Of a stretch of 64,000 bases of DNA, positions 11,958-22,909 are shown piece after piece. The notes under the pieces are model-generated. The model saw only the letters and a list, made by a program, of their open reading frames with translations. It was not told the DNA's origin and made no database searches. The position numbers and the translations under genes were made by a program. The first letter of the stretch is position 1; every line of letters begins with the position of its first letter. The DNA is taken from NCBI GenBank assembly GCA_035578905.1, contig JAQJVL010000287.1, forward strand, positions 243,501 through 307,500, read 5' to 3'. This stretch comes from Stictocephala bisonia. Taxonomy: Eukaryota > Arthropoda > Insecta > Hemiptera > Membracidae.

Positions 11958-12092
11958 TACCTAACAACGACCAAGAGGAATTAAGTCTGTTCAGTTTCGG
12001 AGGAGCTAGTACCAGTGGGGCTTTCTCGGGCCAGTCTTACAAGCAGGGCTTTGGCTTTGGTTTTGACTTTCTCTCTCCAGATAACAATGCTG
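11958..12092 (+). CDS. PRKDC: DNA-PKcs exon c (Gly/Phe/Ser-rich linker)
   Basis: The acceptor is TTTTATGTTTCAG. The donor is GCTG|GTTAGT, which is weak at the +3 position. Phase 1 on both sides fits exons b and d. The peptide VPNNDQEELSLFSFGG continues into the Gly/Ser/Phe-rich stretch 'GFGFGFDFLSPDNN'. This matches the flexible human segment '...SSFDWLTGSSTD' after the ABCDE cluster in position and in 'FDxL', but overall similarity is low, as expected for a disordered linker. Confidence 0.72.
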
Positions 12093-13149
12093 GTTAGTTG
12101 GTAGTGTTGTGCCTCAAACAATTTCTCACTATAAATAGCTTGAACCTACTGAACACTTAAAAAGATAATAAAGTTTTGTAAGTTATTACATTTATAAGAG
12201 ACTTTTCAAAGTCTCTTAATATGCTGCATTAACCCTAGAACTGCTGATCGGTCACATTGTGACCGATAGAGGCTGTTTGCCAATTGCCATCGATCACAAT
12301 GTGACTGATGCCGATTTTCGATTATAGTTAATACATCTTGCGTCAGAACTACGTTTGTTATATATCATTTTAAAGCTAAGATTCCAATGTTTAATTTGGT
12401 ATACTATGAGCCACTCTATCCTTTTATTTGTATATCAGTTTACATTAGTACTTCATTTATTGGCTCATATTTATCGCTACTGTTTATGTAACAAACTTTT
12501 ATATATGGACATTACAACTCCCAATATAAAAGGTAAGCCCAATAAACTAATTATTTTTGAAAAGTACATTAGATGAGCTGCAATATATAATTCACTGTAT
12601 TTATTTGAGTATATTTCATACATCTTCATATAACAAAAAGACAGGCAACAAGATTTTGTTCATAAACTGCAAATAAAAATAATTATAAAAATGTTACAGC
12701 CTAATAAAAAAGAATTCAAAACTATAATTGTGTTGGGTGACTAACTTTGAAGACAATGATATATAATATGTCATATTTACAAACAAAAAACATTTTTTAT
12801 GTTTTTTTTAAATTATCGTGTAAATAACTTAAAAACCTCTGGCAGTAAAGACCTAGAGCATTAACTGTATATATGCATTCACCCTGCTATCTCCATAGTT
12901 TATATAGATTGATTATTGTTCATGAATGAATTTGCTTGAAATAATTCAAGTGTCTGTTGCAAGATGTGAGCTCATTCACTTACTGAATCGTCAGTGTTCC
13001 TCTAAAGAAAGTTTTTTTGCAAATTCATATATGTAGCTTCATCTAAGTAGGTTTTCAGTTAATTACTATTTATTTATTAATAAGAGCTGATCGTTAATAT
13101 ATGGCTGAATATGATATGAAAATCGTCTTTATTAGGGGCTAAGTTACTC
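12093..13149. other. Intron with one piggyBac-like end and palindromes
   Basis: TTAA at 12229-12232 is followed by CCCTAGAACTGCTGATCGG, which looks like a piggyBac-type end. Two palindromic blocks follow: GATCGGTCACATTGTGACCG and ATCGATCACAATGTGACTGA (12247-12310). No matching right end was found. The rest is AT-rich and unremarkable. Confidence 0.4.
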
Positions 13150-13300
13150 CATATTTGTGACAAATGAGTGTAGATGAACTAGTGTAGACATTTTTACTGA
13201 TCAAGAACAATTGCTCCTTAGAAAGAGTAATTTATTAATAACTCAATAGTCAGGACAACTAAAGGCCTTCAGCTTAGGGTGAAATCCGAACCACGTAATC
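13150..13300 (-). repeat. SINE fragment (same family as 27574-28012)
   Basis: It shares 'GAGTGTAGATGAACTAGTGT', 'CCTTAGAAAGAGTAATTTAT', 'TAGTCAGGACAACTAAAGG' and 'GAAATCCGAACCACGTA' in family order. This is a truncated old copy. Confidence 0.55.
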
Positions 13301-13603
13301 TCTCAACTATTTATTTTCAAACAAAAATATAATATAACCTTAAAATATTAAATTTAAAAAGATAATTTCAGGGTTTCCAATGTGAGCCTCAAGCTTTAGT
13401 TAATGTTCAGTAATTAAATAAACAAAAACATTGTTCAGACTGTTATTTTAATTTAATCTTTAACTAGTCGTGCCACAAAAGATATTTCTGTGTGAACTTA
13501 ATGTGTTTTTTTCTAACGCTTAAATGCTAAATAAATACATAAAATATAATTTACTGGTTAATCAGGTGAGCCAGACAATTTTTCACCTTAACTGGTCCAA
13601 TAT

Positions 13604-14402
13604 CTAACTTTCGCATGAAAATTCTACCACCTCTAACCCACATCCACTTGTAATTTTGCGTTCTTCTTGCTTAAAGAATAGCAAGTAGTTTCCTTCTTGT
13701 AGATGAAAGGGATTCATTTGAACATATTTTAATGTCCATGGGAAGGTCCAAATGTCTGGTAGATACCGTAACTGTTTCTTTTCCCGTTTTTTGTCGCATG
13801 AATTTTCTGCATCAAATCGCCTCACAAACTTGACAACTATACCAGCCGGTGCTTTTGAGTCAGTACTTTTCTTCAATGTGTGTCAGTCATAGATCATTGT
13901 GTCAGTGATTTGTATATCAAGGGCCTTGCCTACATCCTTTAATCAGCTAATAACATCACTTACGGTACCTCTACTGGTAATCCATCAAATTTGACACAAT
14001 TTCATTGAGAGTACTGCTCAGTTTCTTCTATTCTATTTTATAACATTTCTACTTTCTTTTTAATAATCTTTTTTTACTTCTTAGAGATTCAACTATTGCT
14101 AACTAAATATTCCCTAATTTTCTTAGTTTGTCCTTTTAATGCTTTGGTATTTTCATAAAGCTTGTCATTCAACACCTCGTACAATATATTGAAGTCTTCA
14201 GTATTATGCTGATTATTGCACTCACAACATCCTGCAGTGTAAGGTTGTGTCACACTACAAGGCTCACCTTCACTAGCCAGAAACTCAATATCCCCTTTAC
14301 TTATTTTAACACACTTGCTGTGAAAATCACTTTACAATGAGAAATTGCTACTTTAATTTGCTTTACAGATAACTGCTTATTACAAACTGAATAGTTCGCC
14401 AT
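13604..14402 (-). pseudogene. LINE ORF1-type protein with PHD-like finger, frameshifted
   Basis: The minus-strand ATG at 14402 opens 'MANYSVCNKQLSVKQIKVA'. After one frameshift near 14340 it reads 'FHSKCVKISKGDIEFLASEG', giving a Cys/His pattern of a PHD-like zinc finger. Further on, the 90-codon frame 13876-13604 contains 'IVVKFVRRFDAENSCDKKR' and 'YVQMNPFHLQEGNYLLF'. These match the conserved C-terminal domain found in ORF1 proteins of many arthropod LINEs (an FP-like domain). No RT follows, so this is an isolated dead ORF1. Confidence 0.7.
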
Positions 14403-15070
14403 TCTTGTTTATATGTTTGGACACTTATATTGAAAACATACAATCAACACCTTACCACAATACTTGTAGCAATCTACTATTTCAGCACTCAAGGATAAGC
14501 TCACAATACGGAAATTACCTTAAATCACCCACAATACGATATCATAATAAAAATATGTTTTCTTGGGAGTTTTGCTGAGGATTGGCAGACTACGCACGCA
14601 TATTTAGAGTTAGAGTTAGCGCATGTTAGTTATGATTGTGCAATAATAATAGTAAGAAATTCTTTTAGTTACTATTGATTAATATTTTTAACACTACAGA
14701 AAATTAATTGATTTGGATTTGATGTTTATGTTATGTTATTGTTCAAATTTGTACACGAAAAAATGCTTTTTTTGTTGCTTCATAAAAATAGGAATAGGAA
14801 CAGGAACAGAACAAGTTATTTAGGAAATTGTGATGAAAAGTTGTTTACTTACCTTAGTTAGTAGAAATTAATTAATTGTCAATTAATTATAAACCAAAGA
14901 GAATGTGGATGGAATGGAATAGATATTACATTTTAAAATTATAAACCTCTCAGGACGTGTTTGTAAGTTGATTGCAACCAAGAAAAATAATTCAAATTAA
15001 AATATTCCTTGTTTATCAATTAATCCCATTTAATCCAACCTTATGTATACTACTTGAGAATCCTTTGGCA
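14403..15070. other. Intron, nothing recognised
   Basis: AT-rich sequence with a palindromic AATTAATTGTCAATTAATTA at about 14869-14888. An in-frame open stretch from 14972 leads into the ZSWIM7-like copy, but its upstream part has no homology. Confidence 0.45.
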
Positions 15071-15510
15071 ATGGATCCACACAAATCTCAGTTGATAACT
15101 GTTCACGATCTTCAGCTTCTGGCAGATAGAATACTTCAAACCATTAAAACCTATTTTGAAGAAAACAACTAACTAAGTGATTCACATTTGTTAGAGCTCC
15201 ATTCTATCTATGGAGATATAACTGAAAAGGCATTAAGTCTTCTTGAAAACTCAATATTTGTGTGTTATACAACAGATAATAAATTGTTAAAACTGTATCT
15301 TCTGGAACGCAGTATAGATTATACTCCAATGTAAATTTCTTTGAATGCAGTGCTTACACGTATCAAGTTTGTAAACCTGACCCAACTTATTTAACATGCA
15401 AACATGTATTGGCTGCAAAGCTGGTTAAAATTACTGGAAAATTTAAAGAAGAAACTATATCATCCACTGGTATTATTAATATAATGATAAATAAATCTGA
15501 TATCGGTTGA
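15071..15510 (+). pseudogene. ZSWIM7: ZSWIM7-like (Shu complex, SWIM domain) retrocopy, broken
   Basis: From ATG 15071 the intronless reading goes 'MDPHKSQLITVHDLQLLADR', an in-frame TAA after 'EENN' (15170-15172), then 'LSDSHLLELHSIYGDITEKA' and 'CYTTDNKLLKLYLLERS'. A frameshift near 15330 leads to 'NFFECSAYTYQVCKPDPTYL' and 'TCKHVLAAKL', with a stop at 15508. This matches ZSWIM7 (SWS1) along nearly its whole length of about 140 residues: human 'DEYLLSLKFLFG' then '...CKHLLAVYL'. ZSWIM7 works with SWSAP1 in homologous recombination. The first Cys of the SWIM zinc motif reads Phe, while the later C and CxH are kept. Absence of introns, a stop and a frameshift indicate a processed pseudogene. 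No clear poly-A tail remains. Confidence 0.78.
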
Positions 15511-17815
15511 GTAATTTTAGAGGATTATACTTTCATTTGTTATAAAAGATGTATAACAAAGTTTGTTATTACACTATCCAGACGTAAAGTTACAGTCGAG
15601 TGTTTTAAATAAGTTATATTAATTAATTTAATAGAAGCAATTTTATTTGCTATTTTATTATTTTAAAGTCGACCTCAGTATCAATGTTATTGCCTTCACA
15701 TAAATCTTTAAAATATATCATAGATACTGTATATCTATGATCTTGTTTTAAGTTTGTATAAAACAAAATGTACATTTTAAATCTTTTGTTATTTTCAGTA
15801 TTCTTTTTTAACCATTCTGATAACAATTCTATAAAATGAATAAAACCTAAGTTGGTTTTATGTCAAAGATAGATCTGAAGTTAATGACTTGTGCCTGAAA
15901 TTTGAATATAAAATATTAATTCAATGAAAATATTCATTGTCCAAAGTAAATAAGTTATATTCTTCATTCTCGTTTATCACGAATCATTTTTATTTTAATA
16001 ACATTTCAGATTTATATAATTATTAACATTGTAACACTTGAAATGAAAGATTGAATATGTTAATTTCAAATTCCATTTCTGAATCTTGTTTGGATAATAT
16101 GGAGAACTATTTGTAACATTTTATGAAACAAACTGTTCAAGATGTGCTTTCTTCTTAAGAAATCTCTAGATATTAATACAGTATTAAACATATAAATATA
16201 ATTGATTTTGACTTTGCAATTAGATTGCCATTGTTCTCATTTTATTTATTTTTTATTGCATCAGTTGAAATATAGAATTAGGAATATTTGTTACTTATTT
16301 TTAAAAACTTGGTGTAACCCAAATACTTAGAGGTTAAGAATCGTAAAAATTTTAGCAAATACGTTAATTCTCAATTGTTTAATACCACTATTGCTCCTGC
16401 TCAACCGTTGCGTTAGCATGAATACTGGAGAAATGGTTGGCTTTTGAAATATAAATCTTAATTTTAAATTGTACCTTTGTATTTCCTGGTAATTTTAATT
16501 TGATCCAAGTCACTTGCAGTTTAAATTAGTCTGTATAAATGAGGTTGGTTTGTATGTATGTTGTATTGTTGCCTGTTAGTTAAAAAATTTATTTCTAAAT
16601 TAAGTCAATACATACATGAAGTGTTATTATTGTTTTTAATAATAGAGCAAAAAAGTATACACTTTCAGCTTTGTTAAAATAACAGTTTTTGAGCTCTAAT
16701 TCCAAAACAGTTAGAAATGGACAAATCGTTGAAATGTAAAAAGTTTTATTTTTAAAAGACTTAAAATGAGGTATGACATGGCATACCTTTTCATTTAAGA
16801 ATTTTAACTTACCAGCTTTTTAACTTTTTCAAATATTCATATTTTTTGGGAGTAAGAAAGATTGTTCAATTATGATCATGTGGCACGTCATTTTGTAAGA
16901 AATTTGCTAAACAATTAGAATTTGTTAGCATAAATATTGTATTGCAAAAAAAAAAAAAAACAGAAAAAATAGAGTGATTTTTGCAAATGGCCGAATGTTT
17001 TAGGTTTTGGTCCGCCATTTTGGAATGTTTAAATATTTTTACAATATTTTTTCACCAAAACATTTCATTTTACAGAAGCTTTAAAATTATGTACAATAAG
17101 ACATTGGTTTACATTTGAAAATTTTAACATTTGGAATCCGAACCACCAGTTTTGGCATATTCTGTAAATATAATGAAATGAAACTATATTCATTGGATTC
17201 CCTACACCTGACTTAGTGGGGTTTGGTGTTATCAGTTTTATTATAGCTGTAAAACATAACACGTAGCACCGTTCTCCCGTCATCTATTTAGAACACCTTA
17301 CATGACTCATCCTGTATAATATAGGCATAAACATATTTACTTAAAATTTATAACTGCAACCAATACAGAAGCCTAAAAATTTATTACAGCGGTATCGGTT
17401 CTAGTAAAAAATATCATAAAAAGTTTCTATAAACACTACACAGTTCATTGACATACTAAAATTTAGCTAAGAATAAATAGCTTTTGAAAGCCTACTTTCT
17501 TATGCTATTTAGTAATAATAATAACTAATTATGTACAGTATCGAGATTCCCAAGCGAACAAAGCACTAAGGCAATATGGTTGGCCTATGAGTTGACAATT
17601 TTTACTGCCGTATAAAATATTGAACACTGAACAATCGATGAATGATACATATCAATGTTCTAAGCATCTAATGTAGTTTCCATGGATATCAAAAATATTG
17701 TTGTAATTAATCAGGTTTATATTATAACGTTTTTTTTCGGGTGGGACAAGGGAGGGGCAATTACGCCGCGACACTAACAAAGCAGAAAAGGAAGGCGCAA
17801 TTGGACCACAACGCA
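15511..17815. other. Intron, nothing recognised; one palindrome
   Basis: Long AT-rich intron. At 16765-16795 a small palindrome is centred on GGTATGACATGGCATACC. Open frames such as 17065-17283 (minus) show no family resemblance. Confidence 0.45.
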
Positions 17816-17819
17816 AATT

Positions 17820-18455
17820 AAGGGTTATTTGTACATCAAATTAAAGATATTTACTTGAAGGACACAATGCCACAGAGCTGACTTAAAAGGTTGTAACCAT
17901 ACGAAATGGTGGCAGTTTAAATTTACAACCTTGATAAAAGAAATTCTTTACTAAGCTGAACCAATATGTATTGAAGCAACTCTTGTAAAATCTCGATACT
18001 GTTCCAAAAAATATATTTTTTAATTCAACTGTCAATTTTTTATAATATTTAAAAAATGGTACTCGAGGAGTTAGAAAAATATCTTGAAGAGAATATAGGT
18101 CAATTTGTATAACAAATTAAAGATCTTTATTAGAAGAACTCATTGCCACAAACAGATCATAAAAGGTTCACCCTACATAAAGCAGTAGTGGTTAAAATTT
18201 ACAAAATTAAGCAAGTTGAAAAATACCCCAGGATTTTCTTTTCTTTCTATGTGTTAGTTACAATTGTACAATTCTGAGATCCCATCATGGATATAAGGAA
18301 CAGTCCAAATATGGAGTGACTTTTCACCTTCATTAAAAATGTTCTATAAGAAAGGTAAATCAAATTTTTTTTCCCAATTTTGTAGGTTTCAACCACTGCC
18401 ATTTTCGTAGGGTGGATCTTTTAGAGTCAGATTGCAGCTTTGTGTGTTTTTTTTT
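17820..18455. repeat. Two direct and one inverted copy of a ~110-bp repeat
   Basis: Blocks at about 17820-17935 and 18095-18215 share 'CAAATTAAAGAT', 'TTGCCACA', 'AAAAGGTT' and 'GTTTAAATTTAC' / 'GTTAAAATTTAC' in order. A third copy at about 18375-18450 is inverted; its complement shares 'CCACCCTACG' and 'GCAGTGGTTGAAA'. The identity of the repeat is unknown. A poly-T tract follows at about 18445-18468. Confidence 0.5.
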
Positions 18456-18680
18456 TTTTTTTTTTTTTATATTTTTTAATAAAGACTTATAACCTCTCCT
18501 ATGCCAAAAATTATATTACAAAATCACGTATTAAGTCAAAAATAAAAAAAAATTTCTAAAGCTGTCTTATTTTTAAAGTTCTTTAATATAAAATTTAAAA
18601 AACCCACATAGCATAAATTAAAGATAATGTTATACAAATGCAAACTCATGTCCAGTTTCTGAACATTTGTCTGAACTCAG

Positions 18681-18945
18681 ATGACAAGGAGCTTTCTGAG
18701 AATAAACTTACGAGAAAAAAGAGGTTCTTGAAAAACAAAGACCAGCTGAGCAGGAAATGTGCAGAACGCAACATGGCTAAAAGAGCTGAGCAAGAGAAGA
18801 AGCAAGAAGAGAAGATGAAACAACGAGAAGGGCAGGTGACAGTCCATAGGAACTATCGCAAAGGGGATTTTCCAGATGTTGAGATACCCTACAGTGAATT
18901 TATCAAGTCATTGCAGTCTTTAGCCAAAGTGAGTTCAATTGTAAA
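18681..18945 (+). CDS. PRKDC: DNA-PKcs exon d (charged helix, start of FAT region)
   Basis: The acceptor is GAACTCAG and the exon is entered in phase 1, so the junction codon is GAT. 'LTRKKRFLKNKDQLSRKCAE' and 'EKMKQREGQVTVHRNYRKGD' plus 'FPDVEIPYSEF' align closely with human '[20 protein letters not shown]' and '[20 protein letters not shown]'. This is the best conserved part in the window. I chose the donor AAA|GTAAGT at 18946. An earlier donor AAA|GTGAGT at 18929 is also usable (see findings). The upstream open codons 18638-18680 are intronic. Confidence 0.9.
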
Positions 18946-19069
18946 GTAAGTTTTACTTACAGTATAAATAAGCTCACACCTAGCAGAATTATACCATCTG
19001 ACTCACTAAAATAAACAAAAGTGTTGTTAAACAAATGATGATTTGCTTAAAAGTGTAGTTTCTTATATT

Positions 19070-21240
19070 TCTGTTTCTTCCAATAAGTCGAAAGTAATAT
19101 GGAACGTTATTAATGATCACAAACCTGCCCTCTCACTATCCTAATTTAACACTGAAGCATAGTAATGGAGATTTAATAAACAATTCAATAACAGTTGCAA
19201 ATATTTTTAATTCCACCTTTTCATTTTGTTCTCAAAATAACCTTTTAACTGACGACTATAGTAGGTTATTATCAATAACCATCTCAACCAACCAGAATTC
19301 TCTATTTCTGTCTCCCATTTGTACTGAAGAATTGGATAAAATAATCATATCTATGAAATCAAAACCATCAGATATCATCTATATTACGAAAAGAAATTTC
19401 CAATATAATCTTACCAATAATTGCGAAGGTCAATTTCCTGAAATCTTGAATATTCCATAGTTAAATTAATTCACAAAAAACGCTACAATTAATTATAAGC
19501 CAATTTCTAGTACCATATATAACATTTCTTAACTTTATTCAGTATTCTAACAAACCATCAATTTAAATTTATAAAAAATAAAACACTACTGATGCTGTTA
19601 ACTTTGTTCCATGATTGTTGAGTACCTCGATTTACAGAGACAGAAAGTTGGTATTTTTATAGATCTAACAACGGCCTTCGATATCATTGACCACAGCTTA
19701 CTTTTCGAGAGCTCAGCTCATTGGGTGTTAGAGTTTTTCTTCCCTTTATTGGTTGAATATTTTCATAGTGGCAGAACCCATTTAGTTGAGACACAATTTG
19801 TTGATTCCAACGGTTCTATACAGTGGGTTTTGTCTGGTTCAGCTCCTGTGACTAGGAGTGCTGCAAGGATATGTGCTTGGTCCGCTCCTGTTTATTAATA
19901 ATCTACCACTATGCATATCAAATTCAATAATTTCTCTGTTTGCTGATAACTCAAGTCATGCAGATCTTGAAATTAAAATTTATTTAGAAACGTGCTCATT
20001 GGTGCAATAGCTTGGTGTAAATAAATTGATATAAATACATTTTGGTAAATCACATGCAAGAATTTCTGGTAAAAACCCCATCTTAATCAAGACAACTGTA
20101 CTGTTTTACTAAATGGTTCTGAAGTTGATCATTGTAATCTGTAAACTCCTTAGGAATAATCATTGACAGTAACAGAGTTTTCACAGCATATAGATTATGT
20201 TTGTAAGAAAATCAATACTGATATCTATATACTTAAAAAATTATCTGCTTCTACCGATAGTGACATTTTGCTTACTGCATATTATGGATTAATTTACTCT
20301 TATCTTGTCGTTTAGCAGTCTGGGGTCATGAAAATACAAGAAAAAAGTTAGTTTTTAAAGTGCAAAAGAAAGCAATAAGAATTGTTTTTAGTAAGCTTCA
20401 AATTCAATTTTCAAATTCTTTATTCAGCTTAATTGACACAAGTACATGCATTAGCTAAGTCATCATTCTTAATACAATCAGTGATCATTTCAAAAAGAAA
20501 ACTTAAGATAAACTAATCTAAATCCTAAAGTTAACATTAAATCTTCCCTCTCAAAATTATAAATTAATACAGATATTTCTAATTAATATTTACATAGCTG
20601 ATAAGTATTTACATAACTAACAGGGATGGCCAGCCTGGAATTCCTGGACGCTGTAGCAACAAAGGTTAAGCAGGAGGTTGTTTAGATGTTTCCTAAACTT
20701 TAAGTGGCCAGTTTCAACTGCAAAGAAAGTGAAAGGGAGTTTAACAGCTCAATACCATTTTATAAAGAGTGTGCTTTTAAAGAAATTAAGTGCAGTGTTT
20801 TGGTACTGTAAGGGAGTGATTTAATCGAAAGTTATGTGAATGTTTACTGGATGTGGCAAACATTAAGTAATTTAACAAAGTTAAGAGTTTCAAGTATATA
20901 TATTGAAAGAAAAGCTAAGCTTCAATCAACATCTTGCAAACCCTTATTTAAGTCGCACAAAATCTTAACATTCTATTCTATTTATGTTTTCAATACATTT
21001 CTCTTTGTACAAATGAATCTCCATCTTTACAAAGGAGGGCGTGTCAATCAGCATTACAAGCTTCGTAATAATTATTATAATATTCAAGTACCAGCTTACA
21101 AGAAAAAATTTTATGTAAAGTACTTTTTTTAATGGAGCCAGATTATTCAATGCATTGCCTGAGTACCTTTCTAACGCCTTTGGTAAGAAGGTAAAAAAGG
21201 TATCTCGCTGCTACTACAGAGTCAGGTATTTTTTTCTTAC
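19070..21240 (+). pseudogene. Non-LTR retrotransposon, degenerate, split by a second LINE
   Basis: Pieces appear in order on the plus strand: 'KSKVIWNVINDHKPAL' (about 19085), 'LSPICTEELDKIIISMKSKP' (19310), the palm motif 'IFIDLTTAFDIIDHSLL' (19650), 'LLINNLP...ISLFADNSS' (the YADD box as FADN, about 19945), 'YGLIYSYL...LAVWGHENT' and 'VQKKAIRIVFSKLQ' (to 20401). After an interruption it resumes with 'STSCKPLFKSHKILTFYSIY' (20926 onward). Many stops make it dead. It carries a nested minus-strand LINE at 20402-20915. Confidence 0.75.
20402..20915 (-). mobile_element. 5'-truncated LINE 3' end, nested, with 10-bp target duplication
   Basis: The host repeat TAAGCTTCAA occurs at 20392-20401 and again at 20916-20925, flanking 514 bp of foreign sequence. 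On the minus strand the insert reads a LINE C-terminal block ('HLKFRKHLNNLLLN') and ends with AATAAAGAATTTGAAAATTG, a polyadenylation signal followed by an A-rich tail. Removing the insert and one duplicate rejoins the host reading 'IRIVFSKLQ' to 'STSCKPLF'. Confidence 0.75.
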
Positions 21241-21541
21241 GATGTTATGTAAATGTATGTATGTATGATTTTAATACTGTTAAAATAAATATTAGTTACA
21301 GTTATATAGCTGTAACATGTTAAATTATAATGACACATTTATGTAGTATCATGTACTGTTTCAAACAGAATTTTGAATTTCCAGGAGTAATTTTGTGTTA
21401 ACAATCAAGTTATAAACAAAAAATTGAATGGTTCTACGAAGCAAATTGTTGACTTGTTTAGTTTTCAAATCATTAGTATTAAATTTAAATATTTGCCACT
21501 GTTTAGCCCGGTTATAATAATAATGAGTTGATCTAACAGAG

Positions 21542-21738
21542 AGATCATCTGTTTTCCCGGCTACTGCTGGTCGCTGTGTGTCGTCAATTGAAAGGAGAAG
21601 AGCTCGCTCTATCCTCAGCTGTGGACAATATACTGCGGACATCCTCCAGCTGTCATCCTGTTTTCATTGCCTCTGTTCTGGAGCTGAATTATATAAACCG
21701 GAAGTTTTGTAAAACGTCATCTTCAATTATTGCTGATG
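21542..21738 (+). CDS. PRKDC: DNA-PKcs exon e (FAT region)
   Basis: No long frame marks this exon. It was found by looking for the missing piece between exons d and f. 'DHLFSRLLLVAVCRQLKGEE' and 'CHPVFIASVLELNYINRK' align with human 'QLFSSLFSGILKEM' and 'FPPFVSCIQDI'. The donor is GATG|GTGAGA, in phase 1, matching exon f. The acceptor is CAGAG|A at 21542 (phase 2) if exon d ends at 18945. A CAG two bases earlier (exon start 21540, phase 0) pairs with the alternative donor at 18929. Confidence 0.8.
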
Positions 21739-22064
21739 GTGAGAGACCTTGATTTATTAATTTAATTTTCAAGAACACTCAAATAAACTTACTGTATTTT
21801 CTACAAGTGTTAATTGTAAGATTGAACACTCTTGTGTTTTGACTTAATTACATGTTAAGTGTTGGAAATTGCCAATGGGTAGGAAAAATTAACTTTAAAA
21901 ATCTTTATAAATTTCCAATTGGAAGTGAAAGCTACAATTAGTACTTTACAAAGCTGTCTGACTCATTAAGTAACCTAATTTATGGATGGTATAATATAAT
22001 TTAGGGTAGTTATCATCAACATGGTAACATATGTTATTTCGTTCTATCTTTGTATGCAATTCAG

Positions 22065-22212
22065 TTTCCAAGAAAAGCCATCAAATGACATTGGGCGCTC
22101 TGCTGGTAGAAGCCAAGATACGTGGTGGTGGCATATATGAACAACTTCCAGCTAAGAGAAGTCGCAGCAGTACTCATTCTCCGCAACACCAAGATTGGAT
22201 ACATTTAGCTGA
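22065..22212 (+). CDS. PRKDC: DNA-PKcs exon f (FAT region)
   Basis: The acceptor is TATGCAATTCAG and the donor GCTGA|GTGAGT. Phases 1 in and 2 out match the neighbours. 'MTLGALLVEAKIRGGG' and 'EQLPAKRSR...WIHLAE' align with human '[20 protein letters not shown]...WVELAK'. Joined to the next exon it reads 'LAEIYRSMEEKDVVQGLF' against human 'LAKLYRSIGEYDVLRGIF', which confirms the junction. Confidence 0.88.
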
Positions 22213-22274
22213 GTGAGTTAAGTAGAGTAGAAATTACATATTTATAATTTCTATTCAAAGTGTACTGAACTACT

Positions 22275-22760
22275 TAACCCCTTTATGTTATGCCCATTGG
22301 CCCAGCAATGTTGCGTAACTTCAAATGTATAGGGAGTTCGCCGTCTTAGTTATCTTGTAGCTATACATATTTGATCTTGTACAACATTGTAACAAGATTG
22401 TAACATCAGCGGAAAAACTGAACAATTACAAAAACGAGGAAAAACAGTAAAACATTTTCCCCTGATCATGAATATCACAAATTTTGTAAAACATTTCCAT
22501 TATTGAACACAATATCGCATGAAATGTGCCGATTTCAGTAAGGGTGCTTTCTGTTAGGTTAGGCTAGGTTGGGTATTGGTAGGTTAGGTTATGTTAGGTT
22601 TGATTAAGTTATATTGTGTTTAGTAAGGTGTTTGTTTAGTTTTTAGGTTTTTTTAGATCATGTTTAGTTTGGTTAGGTTAGGTAAACCTATAAACTTTGA
22701 AGGGTTCATAGTTCCTACCCTAACATAACCAAACCTAATGTTAAATTACTGAAATTAGCA
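22275..22760. repeat. TTAGG-like degenerate repeats in inverted arrangement
   Basis: At 22553-22612 the sequence is full of GGTTAGGTTA / GGCTAGGTTGGG variants, and again GGTTAGGTTAGG at 22672-22683. At 22717-22742 the complement appears (CCTACCCTAACATAACC). TTAGG is the common insect telomere unit, but the spacing here is irregular, so telomere origin is uncertain. TTAA plus CCCCTTTATG at 22276 may be a piggyBac-type end, but I saw no partner. Confidence 0.4.
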
Positions 22761-22909
22761 TATTTCCTGCGCTAACATGTTTAATAATGGTTCGATTTGA
22801 AAAACATTTGGATATTCATGATCAGGGGAAAATTCTGCATAATTTGAGTACCCACATCACTATTAAGGAAACAATATTTTCCTTTATGCTATATATGGAA
22901 AAAAAAAAA

